64,000 nt of DNA from Novosphingobium nitrogenifigens DSM 19370 (GTDB lineage Bacteria; Pseudomonadota; Alphaproteobacteria; Sphingomonadales; Sphingomonadaceae), in assembly GCF_000192575.1 (NCBI RefSeq), contig NZ_GL876926.1, positions 248,001 to 312,000 of the forward strand, written 5' to 3'. Positions 25,984 through 36,087 of the stretch are shown here, one piece after another. A program made the position numbers and the translations under genes. Numbering within the stretch: position 1 is the first letter of the stretch; each line of letters begins with the position of its first letter. The notes under the pieces are model-generated. The model did not search any database and was not told where the DNA came from. It saw nothing but the letters and a program-made list of their open reading frames with translations.

Positions 25984-27002
25984 CCAAGCTCCGCACTGTC
26001 CATCTTCTCGATGACCTCTCGTTCGGCGGCGTGACGCGCGGGCTTGCGGTCTTTGCCGAACCCGAACTCGCAGCCGTGATGACCGGCCAGGTGGTTGAAA
26101 TCGATCCGGCGCAGCGGATCGCCCCTCGTTTCGATGCCGATCTCATCCTCATGCATTTCACGCCGCGCTGGAATGCCCTGCCTTTTCTGGCATCGCTGCG
26201 CCTGCGCAATCCCGGCGCACGGATCGTGCATGTCGAACACAGCTATACCCGGGCGTGGACGGCCTTGCATGTTCCGAACCTTAGCCGGTTCCGCACGATG
26301 CTGCGTCTGTGGCGCAAGGGTTGTGATGAACTGGTTGCGGTTTCGCACGGACAGGCGGCCTGGTTGCAGGACTTCCTTGGACTGGCGGTGGCCCCGCGCG
26401 TCATCGAGCCTTGGGGCGGGTGCCAGGGTTGCCGTGAACTGCCGCTGCCGACCCCGCGCAAAGGGCGCCCGCTGCGTCTTGCCGCTTATGGCCGCTTTGC
26501 CGAACAGAAGGGGTTCGACATCCTCATCGCCGCCATGTCGCTGTTGCCGTCGCAGGATTATGAGCTTGATCTGGGCGGGTTCGGTCCGTGGGACGATCGC
26601 CTGCGCGATCAGGCTGCCGGTCTTTCCAACGTTCGCTTCTTCGGCAGGGTCGGCGATGTCGCGGCTTTCCTCGACGCGTGCGACGTGGTGGTCGTCCCCT
26701 CGCGCTGGGAGGCGTTCGGTCAGGTCGTTGCCGAAGCCAAGATGGCTGGACGTCCGGTTCTGGTCGCCGATGTCGACGGGATGCCAGAACAGATGATCAC
26801 GCCTGACTGGATCGCGGATTGCTCGTCGCCCGAAGGTCTGGCGGCGGCCATCGCCCGGATCGATGCATCCGATCTTGTCGCGGTCGGCGCGCGCAACCGG
26901 GCGGCCATGGCCGATGTCCGTCGCGAACGGGTCGCGGCATGGCTCGACCTTATACAGGCGAAGGCCGTCGCCGTCAGCTTTCCGCAGGTGCTGGCGGCAT
27001 AG
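25980..27002 (+). CDS. GT4 family glycosyltransferase
   Basis: This 340-residue GT-B fold glycosyltransferase begins with TVHLLDDLSFGGVTRGL. It has a second-domain start at RLAAYGRFAEQKGFDILI and the conserved EX7E region in SRWEAFGQVVAEAKMAGRPVLV, which binds the nucleotide sugar. The start overlaps the preceding GT2 stop (ATGA). The 3' end overlaps the convergent polymerase gene by 29 bp. It should add a sugar during repeat-unit assembly for locus 1. Confidence 0.9.
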   Translation: MTKLRTVHLLDDLSFGGVTRGLAVFAEPELAAVMTGQVVEIDPAQRIAPRFDADLILMHFTPRWNALPFLASLRLRNPGARIVHVEHSYTRAWTALHVPNLSRFRTMLRLWRKGCDELVAVSHGQAAWLQDFLGLAVAPRVIEPWGGCQGCRELPLPTPRKGRPLRLAAYGRFAEQKGFDILIAAMSLLPSQDYELDLGGFGPWDDRLRDQAAGLSNVRFFGRVGDVAAFLDACDVVVVPSRWEAFGQVVAEAKMAGRPVLVADVDGMPEQMITPDWIADCSSPEGLAAAIARIDASDLVAVGARNRAAMADVRRERVAAWLDLIQAKAVAVSFPQVLAA

Positions 27003-28272
27003 ACGAGATCCGATCCCGGCTCTGGCTGCCGATCCCGATGATCAGCAGTCCGGGCCAGATCAGATAACCGAGCACTTCGAGGTTCTCGCCAAAGCTGTAG
27101 AACAAGAGAACCAGCAGCATGGCGAACGCGGTGCGAGCATCGCGCGACCGCATCGATTGCAAGGCGATCGATGCGGTCGATGCGATCAAGGGAACGGCAA
27201 GGCAGATCACGCCGAGCAGCCCCTTGACGAAGAGCAGGCCATACCAGCTGTGGTGGCTGCCGATGGGCATGAATTCGACCATGTGCGGGCCGCGTTCGAC
27301 AATGCCGTGGCCAAACCATGGCGCCTCGTCCCGCCACCGCTGTACCGCGATGCGGCCAAGAGCGGCGCGGACGCGGGAAGAGTCGGCTCGCGCGCCCTGA
27401 AAATCCTGCACGGCCTTGTCGATCATGTCGTTGATCGTGTTGCCGAACACGCCGATCGCCAGAACGATCGGGGCAAGTGCGAACCATACGCGCGGGCGGT
27501 TGAGCCGGGCCACCAGAATGGCAACCGGCCAGATGATCGCGGTCGCAAGGATCGCCATGCGCGATTGCGAGAAATAGGAAATCATGACGTTGGCGAGCAG
27601 TCCGACGACTTTCCAGCCGGGGCGCCGTTCCTGTAGCGCGCAGATCATGTGGACGACTGCAACCATCCCGGCAGCAGGGGCCCACGGTGCATAGAATTGC
27701 CAGCGTGACGCGCCGTTTTCAGGGTCGATGATGTAAAGCGTCACGGCAAAGAATTCAGGCCCCGATCCCCCCAGCACGCTGAGCGGCGAGACGTAGAGAA
27801 GCCCCGGCAGTCCCGCGAGCGGCGCAATCATGAAGAGTGGCATCAGGCAGATCGTCTGCAGTCCCAGGCGGCAGATCGCGCGATAGATGACCGATGCCCG
27901 AATATCGAGGACCGCTCCCGCAAAGGGGTAGAGGCCGAGCAGCGCCCAGCCTTTGGCCCAGCCGGTGGCCGACTTGATCGTCTGGGCCGCGCCCAGCGTG
28001 TTGAGACTGTGCCCGACGATCAGGACGACCAGCATTCCGGTCATGCCGCCAAGCCACAGTTTCACCGCCATCGGCACCGGTTGCGGGCGCTGTGCGACGG
28101 GCAGGGCCGGAGCGATATAGAGGCGCCAGGCCGCCATCGCCGCCAGCGTCCACCCGAGCGCGGGGCCGACCATGTAGAGGGCGCCCACCGCATAGAAGAT
28201 CCAGGTGCACTGGATCGTGCGGGAGATCAGAACTTCCGCAAGATCATCTGGATGATCGGCTGGCGAATCCAT
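26974..28272 (-). CDS. Wzy-like polysaccharide polymerase / O-antigen ligase family
   Basis: This 432-residue protein has about ten or more membrane segments and a large periplasmic loop (about 290-350; DSSRVRAALGRIAVQRWRDE, GHGIVERGPHMVEFMPIGSHHSW). The loop ends in the GSHHSWYGLLFVKGLLG motif of Wzy/WaaL proteins. It should polymerise repeat units on the periplasmic side. Its start lies 46 bases inside the upstream co-polymerase gene, so the two are expressed together. Assignment as polymerase rather than ligase rests on its place next to the co-polymerase and Wza-like genes. Confidence 0.85.
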   Translation of the reverse strand: MDSPADHPDDLAEVLISRTIQCTWIFYAVGALYMVGPALGWTLAAMAAWRLYIAPALPVAQRPQPVPMAVKLWLGGMTGMLVVLIVGHSLNTLGAAQTIKSATGWAKGWALLGLYPFAGAVLDIRASVIYRAICRLGLQTICLMPLFMIAPLAGLPGLLYVSPLSVLGGSGPEFFAVTLYIIDPENGASRWQFYAPWAPAAGMVAVVHMICALQERRPGWKVVGLLANVMISYFSQSRMAILATAIIWPVAILVARLNRPRVWFALAPIVLAIGVFGNTINDMIDKAVQDFQGARADSSRVRAALGRIAVQRWRDEAPWFGHGIVERGPHMVEFMPIGSHHSWYGLLFVKGLLGVICLAVPLIASTASIALQSMRSRDARTAFAMLLVLLFYSFGENLEVLGYLIWPGLLIIGIGSQSRDRISSMPPAPAES

Positions 28273-29645
28273 ACGAGGCCGAACCCTATGAAAATGAAGA
28301 CGGTACCTGCCAGGGCCCCGGCCAGGGCAAGGAGTGGGGAAGGCGATGTCTTGCGCTCGGGCAAGGACGGGGCTTCGAGCGTCTGGACCAGCGGATAGGA
28401 CGCAAAGGGGTCGGCCTTGTTGGTGTCGAGCCGGGCAAGCGCCGACGACAGCACGGCGTCCGCCACTTTGAGATCGCGGTCGAGATCGGCCAGTTGCGAG
28501 GCCTCGGCGACCAGTTGCCGGGACTTCATGGTCTGGTCGGAGATCTGGCGCGCGATTTCCTCAGCCCCGGCGCGCGTGCCGCTCGCCTGGCTGTCGAAAC
28601 TGACGAGATTTTGCATCAGCGCCGAGCGACCGTCGCTCACTGAAAGATCGATGAGCTTCAGCACGCGGTCGCGCGACAGGCCGGTGAGGGCAGAGCCCCG
28701 TGCGGCCAGCTGATCGCGCAATTCGCGGTCCTGCGCGGACAGTTCGCGGACAAGGCCGTGGCGATCGCCCAGCGTCGCGGCCTTTTCGGCAAGGCCGGTG
28801 TTGATCTGGGCATAGCGTCCCAGCAGCGACTGGAACGGCTGGTCGGCCTTGAGCACCATGGCGACCCGCGCGTCGACGACCCCGGCGTTCAGCGACTGGG
28901 AGAGGCGACCGGTCTGCGCATTTTGCTGGCGAAGTTCGGCGATCGTCTGGCGGTAGCGGTCCTTCAGGGCGTCGAGCGCGGCAATGCGATTGCGGAACTG
29001 TTCCTCGGACACAAGCCCGCTGTGGCTCTGGAAATCGAGCAGGCGCTGCTGCGTTTCATGGGCCTTTTGCTGCAGGCGGGCGATCGCCGAGCGGTCCACT
29101 TCCTCGCGCTTGGCCGCTTCGTCGGCGCGCAGTTGCTCGAGGTTTTCGAGAAAGGTGTCGCGAAGGGCTTCGAGCCGGTCGTGCGCGGCCTTGGGCGTTG
29201 GGCCCTTGACCGATACCTCGATCAGGTTGGTCTGGTCGGTGAGCTTGATGTCAGGCTGGGGAAATGCCGAGGGCTTCATCCCGAGCCTGGCCGCGGCATG
29301 GCGCACGGTCATGTCGGTCATCAGCAGGCGCTTGTAATTGACGGTCGGGCTGAGCGTCGCACTCGCAAAGGCCGATGACGTCACGGTCGAGGCCTGGCCG
29401 ATCTGGTCGACGTTGATACTGCCGCCGACGCCGCTGCCCGGCAGGATCAGCGTCATCTTGCTCGTATAGCTGACCGGCGCGGCGACCAGATAAATGGCGG
29501 TCAGAACCCACAGCGCCAGCACCGGCAAGGCCATCGAGGTCACATAGCGCCGATACCGCCCGAAACTGGGCAGGCCGTCGCGAACCACGATCCAGGCCCG
29601 GACCAGGCGCCGGGGAGAGGGTGTTGCGGGGGCGCCGGTCGTCAT
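28227..29645 (-). CDS. polysaccharide co-polymerase (Wzz/GumC-like, no kinase domain)
   Basis: This 472-residue protein has a membrane segment near 38-60 (VTSMALPVLALWVLTAIYLV), a large coiled-coil periplasmic region (about 130-420) and a second membrane segment near 437-460. The stretch SYTSKMTLILPG after the first segment is typical of the Wzz family. No Walker motif is present, so unlike the Wzc protein of locus 2 it has no built-in tyrosine kinase. It should control chain length and link the polymerase to the outer membrane exporter. It overlaps its neighbours at both ends. Confidence 0.88.
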   Translation of the reverse strand: MTTGAPATPSPRRLVRAWIVVRDGLPSFGRYRRYVTSMALPVLALWVLTAIYLVAAPVSYTSKMTLILPGSGVGGSINVDQIGQASTVTSSAFASATLSPTVNYKRLLMTDMTVRHAAARLGMKPSAFPQPDIKLTDQTNLIEVSVKGPTPKAAHDRLEALRDTFLENLEQLRADEAAKREEVDRSAIARLQQKAHETQQRLLDFQSHSGLVSEEQFRNRIAALDALKDRYRQTIAELRQQNAQTGRLSQSLNAGVVDARVAMVLKADQPFQSLLGRYAQINTGLAEKAATLGDRHGLVRELSAQDRELRDQLAARGSALTGLSRDRVLKLIDLSVSDGRSALMQNLVSFDSQASGTRAGAEEIARQISDQTMKSRQLVAEASQLADLDRDLKVADAVLSSALARLDTNKADPFASYPLVQTLEAPSLPERKTSPSPLLALAGALAGTVFIFIGFGLVWIRQPIIQMILRKF

Positions 29646-30925
29646 CGCACCGCCTGATTGACGACGATGGCCGTTGTCGCCACCCCGGCGGCAGAGCCGA
29701 CGAGCGAGACGACATCCTGAAAGTTCGAAAGGGCGCTGTCGTAACAGGCGAGGGCGTCACCGGGCATGAGATAGGGATCATAGTCGTCCCGATCGGCATC
29801 GCGCACGAGGCGTTCGATCGCGCGGCGGATCACGACGCTTTTCCCGTTCATCGGATTGCGCGAGATCAGCACCGCGCTGCGTCGCGAATTGATCGCCGAT
29901 CCGCCGACGCAGTTCATGCCGACCAGTCCCTGCAACATGCGTGTGCCATAGGGCAGGCTGGTCGTTTCCTTGCCGATCGCCGAGGACGCATTGCTGGCCG
30001 CCGGGCGCGTCAGGTTGGACATGAAGACCCGGATGCCCGGAGGCGTGACGGCAGTCGGGCGGGCAAGGCGCGTGTCGAAACATCCCGTGCTGGGCACGAT
30101 GATGCGGTCGCCCGATTGCAGGATCATGTCGCTTCCGCCCGCCCCGGATGCGAGCGGAAGGTAATCGAGCCGCACCCAGCGTCCCTGTCGTTGCAGATAG
30201 ACATTGCGGACGTCGGCATCCGGGCGCAGCCCGCCCGCTGCCCGCAATGCGGACGAAACGGTACGCCCCGGATTGGCGTCGCCAAAGGTCACGCCTTCCT
30301 TTTGCCCGATCCGCGATTCGGCCTGGCGGTCTCCGGCGCGGACAAGGCCGGGATCGAAGACTGCGCCGCTGACGCCGACCGACACGCCAGTGCTTTCGAT
30401 CACGCGAACGTCGAGGAAGGATGCGTCGGGCAGGGCAATGCGCTGGCGGCTGAGCGTCGCGAGAACGGCGCGCTGCGCACTGGCCTCGTCGAGACCTTCG
30501 AGTGGGATGGAGCCGACCACCGGCAAGCCGATGGTCCCGTCCGAACCCACGACATAGACGCCCGAGACCAGGCTCGAATCTCCCGACAGGATGATACGCA
30601 GGCGATCTCCCGGGCTGATCAGGAGATGGTTTCCGCCCAGATCCTCGCGCCGGGTTTCGCGGTCGGGGGCAAGTTCGGGCGGCGGGGGCGCGTTGAAACG
30701 GCATCGGTCGGCGCTAAGTCCGGAGGGAATGACGGTCGGAGCCTCTTCATGCGTCCATCGTGCATTGGCGACATTGCGTGGAGTCGAACCGGTGGTGCAG
30801 CCGACAAGGCTGAGGGTGAGACTGGAGGCAAGGATGCTGACGATCAGTGTCGCGGTCCTGGGCGTGTTCTTTTGCCAGGAAAAGAAAGCCCGCTTTGACC
30901 CGGAGGGCGTATCGACTGTCTTCAT
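29642..30925 (-). CDS. Wza-like polysaccharide export lipoprotein
   Basis: This protein of about 427 residues begins with a basic N-region and hydrophobic stretch ending in the lipobox LVGC (mature protein begins CTTGSTPRN). It has a polysaccharide export domain (LLISPGDRLRIILSGDSSLVSGVYVVGSDGTIGLPVVGSIPLEGL) and then SLBB-like repeats with SALRAAGGLRPDADVRNVYL. It should form the outer membrane channel for the polymer of locus 1. The start at 30925 (MKTVDTPSG) was chosen over TTG 30943; neither has a strong ribosome-binding site. It is the first gene of the wza-pcp-wzy operon and overlaps the next gene by 4 bp. Confidence 0.88.
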   Translation of the reverse strand: MKTVDTPSGSKRAFFSWQKNTPRTATLIVSILASSLTLSLVGCTTGSTPRNVANARWTHEEAPTVIPSGLSADRCRFNAPPPPELAPDRETRREDLGGNHLLISPGDRLRIILSGDSSLVSGVYVVGSDGTIGLPVVGSIPLEGLDEASAQRAVLATLSRQRIALPDASFLDVRVIESTGVSVGVSGAVFDPGLVRAGDRQAESRIGQKEGVTFGDANPGRTVSSALRAAGGLRPDADVRNVYLQRQGRWVRLDYLPLASGAGGSDMILQSGDRIIVPSTGCFDTRLARPTAVTPPGIRVFMSNLTRPAASNASSAIGKETTSLPYGTRMLQGLVGMNCVGGSAINSRRSAVLISRNPMNGKSVVIRRAIERLVRDADRDDYDPYLMPGDALACYDSALSNFQDVVSLVGSAAGVATTAIVVNQAVR

Positions 30926-31055
30926 AATCCAGGACACCCACAAGAATTTTCTTCGTATTTATGGGATTACACTTAGCAAACCTTTAACTCTGTAGGCAGA
31001 TACTGCTCTTGGATATCCCGGATTCTCGGGGATTCTGTCCAGCAGCGGTGTGAAC

Positions 31056-32498
31056 ATGGGCTCAGGCCGAATATTGGTTGTCGAGGATACACCATCGCTG
31101 GCGCTGGTTTACGCACGACAACTCGAACATGCCGGATACGAAGTACAGGTCGCCGACAACGGTGCGGCCATGCGCGGCCTGATCATGTCGGGCGGCACTT
31201 TCGACGCGGTGCTTCTCGATTTGCAACTGCCCGATTGCGATGGTCTCGAACTGCTCTCCGGGATGGTCGGAATGACCGAGCGGACCAAAGTCATCGTCGT
31301 CACTTCCGACGGCTCGATCGACCGCGCGGTTCAGGCGACCAAGCTCGGTGCCTATGACTTTCTGGTCAAACCGATCAAGTCCGACCGCCTGTTGACGACA
31401 GTGCGCAATGCCATCGACCACATGGCGCTGGCGCGGAGCATGGAACAGGTCCGGCGCGAAAACGAACGCGATACCTTTCACGGTTTCGTCGGGGGATCGC
31501 CTTGCATGAGGGCGGTCTACCGCTCGATCGAAAGCGTGGCGCAATCGCGCGCGACGGTGTTCATCACCGGGGAAAGCGGGACCGGCAAGGAAGTCGCGGC
31601 AGAGGCCATCCATTTGTCAGGCCCTCGCCGGGACAAGCCGTTCATTGCGGTCAATTGCGGTGCCATTCCCGAAGCTTTGCTGGAATCGGAACTCTTCGGC
31701 CATCGCAAGGGGGCCTTCACCGGGGCCATCGACAATCATGCGGGCGCGGCGCGGTCGGCAGACGGGGGCACTCTGTTCCTCGACGAAATCTGCGAAATGG
31801 ACATCAAGTTGCAGGTCAAGCTCCTGCGCTTCTTGCAGACGGGGCTTGTCCAGCCGGTCGGCGCGAGCACGCCCCAGCCGGTCGATGTCAGAGTCGTTTG
31901 CGCCACCAACCGGGACCCGATGCGGGAAGTGGTCGAAGGCCGCTTCCGCGAAGACCTGTTCTATCGTCTGGCGGTCATTCCCCTGCATCTTCCGCCCTTG
32001 CGCGAACGGGGGGACGACGTCGAAATGATCGCGCGTGCGTTCCTGCGGCGTTTTACGAAGGAAGAGGGGAAGCCCGCGGGACGCTTCGACGATGCCGCGC
32101 TTGCCTTTTTGCGGAAGTACGACTGGCCCGGCAATGTCCGGGAACTGCAAAATGCGGTGCGACGCGCGGTCGTTCTCAATCCCGGGCCGGTCTACCCCTT
32201 GCAGTCGCACGGACAAGTGGCCGCGAGCATGCGTGACGGGCGTCCCGCTCCGGTGGATCACCCCTTCGCCAACCCGTCCGCCGGCTCGTCTGTCAGGGAA
32301 AACGGGGCCGTGCTCGACATCGCAGGTCTCACGCTCGAGGAAGTCGAACGGCTGGCGATCGAGCGGGCTATCAAGGATGCCGACGGCAATCTTCCCCTGG
32401 CGGCCCGCAAACTCGGCGTGAATTCCTCCACGCTCTATCGCAAGCGGGAACGATGGGAAGGCAAGGCCGACGGGGAGGCGCCATCGAAAGCGGGATAG
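31056..32498 (+). CDS. sigma-54-dependent response regulator (NtrC family)
   Basis: This 480-residue activator has three domains. A receiver (1-120) has phosphorylation site D55 and the conserved lysine in FLVKPI. An AAA+ domain (about 145-380) has GESGTGKE, the sigma-54 contact loop GAFTGA at 219-224, Walker B GGTLFLDEI and FREDLFYRL. A Fis-type helix-turn-helix ends the protein (LAARKLGVNSSTLYRKRERW). It should drive transcription from sigma-54 promoters, two of which lie at 23.8-24.0 kb. Its gene is followed by the hybrid kinase with a 7-base gap. It resembles the PrsR type seen near exopolysaccharide genes. GTG 31050 is an alternative start. Confidence 0.95.
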   Translation: MGSGRILVVEDTPSLALVYARQLEHAGYEVQVADNGAAMRGLIMSGGTFDAVLLDLQLPDCDGLELLSGMVGMTERTKVIVVTSDGSIDRAVQATKLGAYDFLVKPIKSDRLLTTVRNAIDHMALARSMEQVRRENERDTFHGFVGGSPCMRAVYRSIESVAQSRATVFITGESGTGKEVAAEAIHLSGPRRDKPFIAVNCGAIPEALLESELFGHRKGAFTGAIDNHAGAARSADGGTLFLDEICEMDIKLQVKLLRFLQTGLVQPVGASTPQPVDVRVVCATNRDPMREVVEGRFREDLFYRLAVIPLHLPPLRERGDDVEMIARAFLRRFTKEEGKPAGRFDDAALAFLRKYDWPGNVRELQNAVRRAVVLNPGPVYPLQSHGQVAASMRDGRPAPVDHPFANPSAGSSVRENGAVLDIAGLTLEEVERLAIERAIKDADGNLPLAARKLGVNSSTLYRKRERWEGKADGEAPSKAG

Positions 32499-32505
32499 GC
32501 ACAGC

Positions 32506-35500
32506 ATGGATGGACTGTTCAGCTCTGCGCATTCCTCGCCTTGGAGGCGGGCGGTATGGTTGCCGACGGTGTTCGCGGGCGTGGCCTTTGTCTGCTGGGC
32601 CAGTCTGAAGCTCACCGCGATCGATACCCGGACCGGTGCGCTGTGGGTGGCTAATGCCGGAGTGCTGGCGGCGCTGCTCCTTAGTCCGACCGAGCGCCGG
32701 ATGGAGGTCGCGGTCACGGGGGCGCTGGCAATCATGGTCGGCGGCCTGACGTCGGGTATGGCTTGGCAGGGCGCCGCGTTCTTTGCGGCCGTCAACATGC
32801 TGGAGATCTTCGTCGCGGTTTCGCTGATCGAGCAGGGCGCGATTTTCGCGACCGATCTCGGTAATCTGCGGCAACTCGTCCAGTTCCTCGTGACTTGTGG
32901 CGGTCCGGCTCCGATGATTTCGGCGATTCTTTGGACCATTCACACACGGTGGCAGGGGGGCATCCCGACGCTGGAGGCTGCGGCTGAGTGGCACTTGTCC
33001 CATGCGCTGGGGCTGATCGTTCTCGTCCCCTTCATTCTGGCGGCCTATAACAGGATCGTGCTGATCGGCGGCATGGCCGGGTCCGACCTTGCCCACATCG
33101 GTTTCCATTCGGTGGCGCTGTTTGTGCTGGGGGGCATTATCTTCGCCCAGCCTCATCCCCTGCTTTACATGATCATACCCTATATCTGCCTGTTCACGTT
33201 CCGGGCCGGATTTCTGGGGGCAGGCCTGTCGACCGTCATCGTCTGGCTCGTTGCCACGCTCTTTACCGGATGGGGATCCGGGCCGATCGCCGCGAACACC
33301 GGGGATCTCGCGCTCAGGATCATGCTGGTTCAGGGCTTCATCGGCTGCTGCGCTCTGACTGTTCTTCCGATCGCTGCGGTGTTGGGGGAACGCAATCGCC
33401 TTGTTCATGCCTTGTCAGCGAATGAGCGGCGTTTCCGGGAACTGTCCCAGTCGGCGCCGATCGGCATCGTCACGATCGGGCTCGACCACGCGATCACCTA
33501 TGCCAACCCCGAGATGGCGAGGATCGCGGGGCGCAGCGCCGAACAGCTTTGCACCGAGAAAGTCGGCGAGAATCTTGGCGAGGATCTGGCCAGAACGCTC
33601 GACCAGACATTGGAATCCTGCACCAGCGAGACCGACTTTGCCGAGGTCAGCTTTGCTCTGGCCCGTGACGGTGACGGGCAACGCTGGTTCCAGACCCGCT
33701 TTGCGCCAAGGCTCGATGAACAACGTCGTCTGCTGGGGTGGATCGGCACGGTAATGGATGTCACTCAGCTGCGCCGGTCGGAACAGCGACTGGCGCAGAG
33801 CGAGCGGGAGTTGCGCCTGCTTGCCGACAATTCCGGCGATGTGATCTGTAGTTTTGGTCCCTCGGGGGTGATCCTCTATGCTTCGGCGGCGACCGAGCGG
33901 ATGCTCGGGTGTTCGGCGCGTGATCTTGTCGGACGGGATCTCCTCTCGTTTGTCGACGGGGATGATGTCGAACATGTCCGCCAGACGTTCGCGGACTCGT
34001 CCTCGGGGCGGCATGGAGAGACTTGCGGGTTCCGCTGGGTCTTGCCCGATGGCGAACGTCTCTGGGTCGAGGCCTCGTTCGGAGCGTCGGGCGAAGGCGC
34101 AACGCCGGGGCCGCTCGTCGCCACCATCCGTGACATTTCCGAGCGGCAAATGGCCGAGGCCGAGATCCTCGAAAAGAACGCTCGCCTGCGCGAGACCAAC
34201 CGGTTGATGAGCCTTGCCGAAAATCTCGCCGAATTCGGCCATTGGCATTACGATCTGGTCGGCGGCGCCAGCGACTGGTCACCCAGCTTTATGGACATCC
34301 ACGGTCTGATGCCGGACCGGGTGCCCAATATCGAAGCCTATTTCGCGACGATCGTCCCCGAGCAGCGCGCCTCGGTCAGGGACGTGTTCGAGGATGCCAT
34401 GCGGACCGGGCGCGCGTTCCGTCGTGCCACCCGGATCGTCCGCCCCGACGGACAGATCCGGACGGTCGAAGTGCAGGGGCAGGGCGAAATCGATGCGCAC
34501 GGGAACCTCGCGGGAATTTTCGGAGTGTGTCAGGATATTACCGTCGAATTGGAGGTGCAGCAGGAACTGTCCCGCGCGCGCGACCGGGCCGAAGCCGCAG
34601 CAGAGGAACGCGCGCGCTATCTGGCGGTGATGAGCCACGAGATCCGCACGCCGATGACCGGCGTACTGGCGACCTATGAGCTGCTGGCCCAGTACGGCAA
34701 CGACATTCCCTGGCCGCAGCCCGATATTCCGAGGCTGATTTCCGCGACACAGGCCCATGCCAAGACGCTCATGTCCATTCTCGACGACGTGCTGGATCAG
34801 GCCAAGGGAGAAGCAGGGAAACTCGATCTCGAATTGGTCGCTTTCAATCCTGGCGAGGCTCTGGCCGGGGCCGTGGACCTGTTCCGGGGGCAGGCCGCAG
34901 CTAAGGGGATCGCGCTCGAATGCCATGCCGAGGCGATGCCCGACGTGGTCGGCGATCCCGCGCGTTTCCACCAGATCGTTTCCAACCTGTTGAGCAATGC
35001 CATCAAGTTCACCTCGCAGGGCAAGGTCAGTGCATCCTGCGAGCAACTCGACGGGGCATTCTATGAAGTCTGCGTCAGCGATACCGGCATCGGGATCGCG
35101 GCTGATGCACTCGACCGGATATTCGAACCTTTTGCCCAGGCTGATACGACCACCAGCAGGCGCTTTGGCGGCACCGGACTGGGGCTGGCGATCGTGCGCA
35201 GTCTGGTGACCTCGATGGGCGGGGAGTTGACGCTGGACAGTGTGCCTTCACGCGGCAGCACGTTCACGGTCCGCCTCCCGCTTTCGGCGCAATCTGTCGA
35301 AGACACAGGGGACAAGGTGGTCGCCCCCGTCGAGGCGGACCTCTCCATTCCCGAAGGCACTCGCGTCCTTGTGACCGACGATACCGAGACCACGCGCCTT
35401 GCCGCGCAAGTTCATCTCGACGGCGCGGGATGCCGGACGACCGGGGCGATTTCCGGCGCCGATGCGCTTGCCCGTCTCGTCGAAGGGGATGAGGCAGAAG

Positions 35501-36087
35501 ACTTCGCCGTGGTCCTGATCGACAGTTCCATGCCGGGATTGAGCGGGGCGGAAACGATCCGGTTGATCCGGCGCCTGCCGGGGCGTCTTGGACGTATCCC
35601 GATCCTGGGATTTACCGCCTATTCCAATTCCGACAAGCAACGCGAACTGGTCGAGGCGGGGGGCGGTGACGTGATCGTCAAGCCGTTCACGCGTGCGACG
35701 ATCCGCGATGCGATTGCCCGCGCGATCGCCACACCTTCGTGCGGTGGCGACAAGGCTGCTGGCTCGGAGGAATTCGAGCGGTTTCTCGATTCCTTCCCCG
35801 AGGCCATGCGTGGAGAGGTTCTCGAAAGCGCCCGGGCGGACCTGACCGTCATGGCCAAGGCCTTGCGCGCGAACCCCGATGCGGGCGTACGCGACCGCGT
35901 CATTCATCAGGTGAAAGGGGTTTCGGGCACTTTTGGCCTGCAGGATCTCGCGCTTTCCTGCCGGTTCGTCGAACAGAGAGTGGAAGAGCAGGGCACGGCC
36001 TCACCCCAGGTGCTTGGCGTGGTTATCCATGCGCTCGACGATGCGCTAGGCCTGCTGGAGAAGCATGTCCGGGAATTCTCGGGTTGA
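32506..36087 (+). CDS. hybrid sensor histidine kinase (MASE1-PAS-HisKA-HATPase-REC-HPt)
   Basis: This 1193-residue membrane kinase begins with about 290 residues of MASE1-like membrane segments (LWVANAGVLAALLLSP). It continues with about three PAS domains (near 300-420, 430-555 and 565-690), a HisKA domain with H711 in MSHEIRTPM, and a HATPase domain (NLLSNAIKFT near 827, GGTGLGLAIV). A receiver has D1006 in LIDSSMPG, and a C-terminal HPt domain has H1134 in HQVKGVSGTFG. This layout supports a His-Asp-His relay ending on D55 of the adjacent response regulator. The stop is directly next to the stop of the convergent flavin reductase gene. The signal sensed is unknown. Confidence 0.94.
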   Translation: MDGLFSSAHSSPWRRAVWLPTVFAGVAFVCWASLKLTAIDTRTGALWVANAGVLAALLLSPTERRMEVAVTGALAIMVGGLTSGMAWQGAAFFAAVNMLEIFVAVSLIEQGAIFATDLGNLRQLVQFLVTCGGPAPMISAILWTIHTRWQGGIPTLEAAAEWHLSHALGLIVLVPFILAAYNRIVLIGGMAGSDLAHIGFHSVALFVLGGIIFAQPHPLLYMIIPYICLFTFRAGFLGAGLSTVIVWLVATLFTGWGSGPIAANTGDLALRIMLVQGFIGCCALTVLPIAAVLGERNRLVHALSANERRFRELSQSAPIGIVTIGLDHAITYANPEMARIAGRSAEQLCTEKVGENLGEDLARTLDQTLESCTSETDFAEVSFALARDGDGQRWFQTRFAPRLDEQRRLLGWIGTVMDVTQLRRSEQRLAQSERELRLLADNSGDVICSFGPSGVILYASAATERMLGCSARDLVGRDLLSFVDGDDVEHVRQTFADSSSGRHGETCGFRWVLPDGERLWVEASFGASGEGATPGPLVATIRDISERQMAEAEILEKNARLRETNRLMSLAENLAEFGHWHYDLVGGASDWSPSFMDIHGLMPDRVPNIEAYFATIVPEQRASVRDVFEDAMRTGRAFRRATRIVRPDGQIRTVEVQGQGEIDAHGNLAGIFGVCQDITVELEVQQELSRARDRAEAAAEERARYLAVMSHEIRTPMTGVLATYELLAQYGNDIPWPQPDIPRLISATQAHAKTLMSILDDVLDQAKGEAGKLDLELVAFNPGEALAGAVDLFRGQAAAKGIALECHAEAMPDVVGDPARFHQIVSNLLSNAIKFTSQGKVSASCEQLDGAFYEVCVSDTGIGIAADALDRIFEPFAQADTTTSRRFGGTGLGLAIVRSLVTSMGGELTLDSVPSRGSTFTVRLPLSAQSVEDTGDKVVAPVEADLSIPEGTRVLVTDDTETTRLAAQVHLDGAGCRTTGAISGADALARLVEGDEAEDFAVVLIDSSMPGLSGAETIRLIRRLPGRLGRIPILGFTAYSNSDKQRELVEAGGGDVIVKPFTRATIRDAIARAIATPSCGGDKAAGSEEFERFLDSFPEAMRGEVLESARADLTVMAKALRANPDAGVRDRVIHQVKGVSGTFGLQDLALSCRFVEQRVEEQGTASPQVLGVVIHALDDALGLLEKHVREFSG

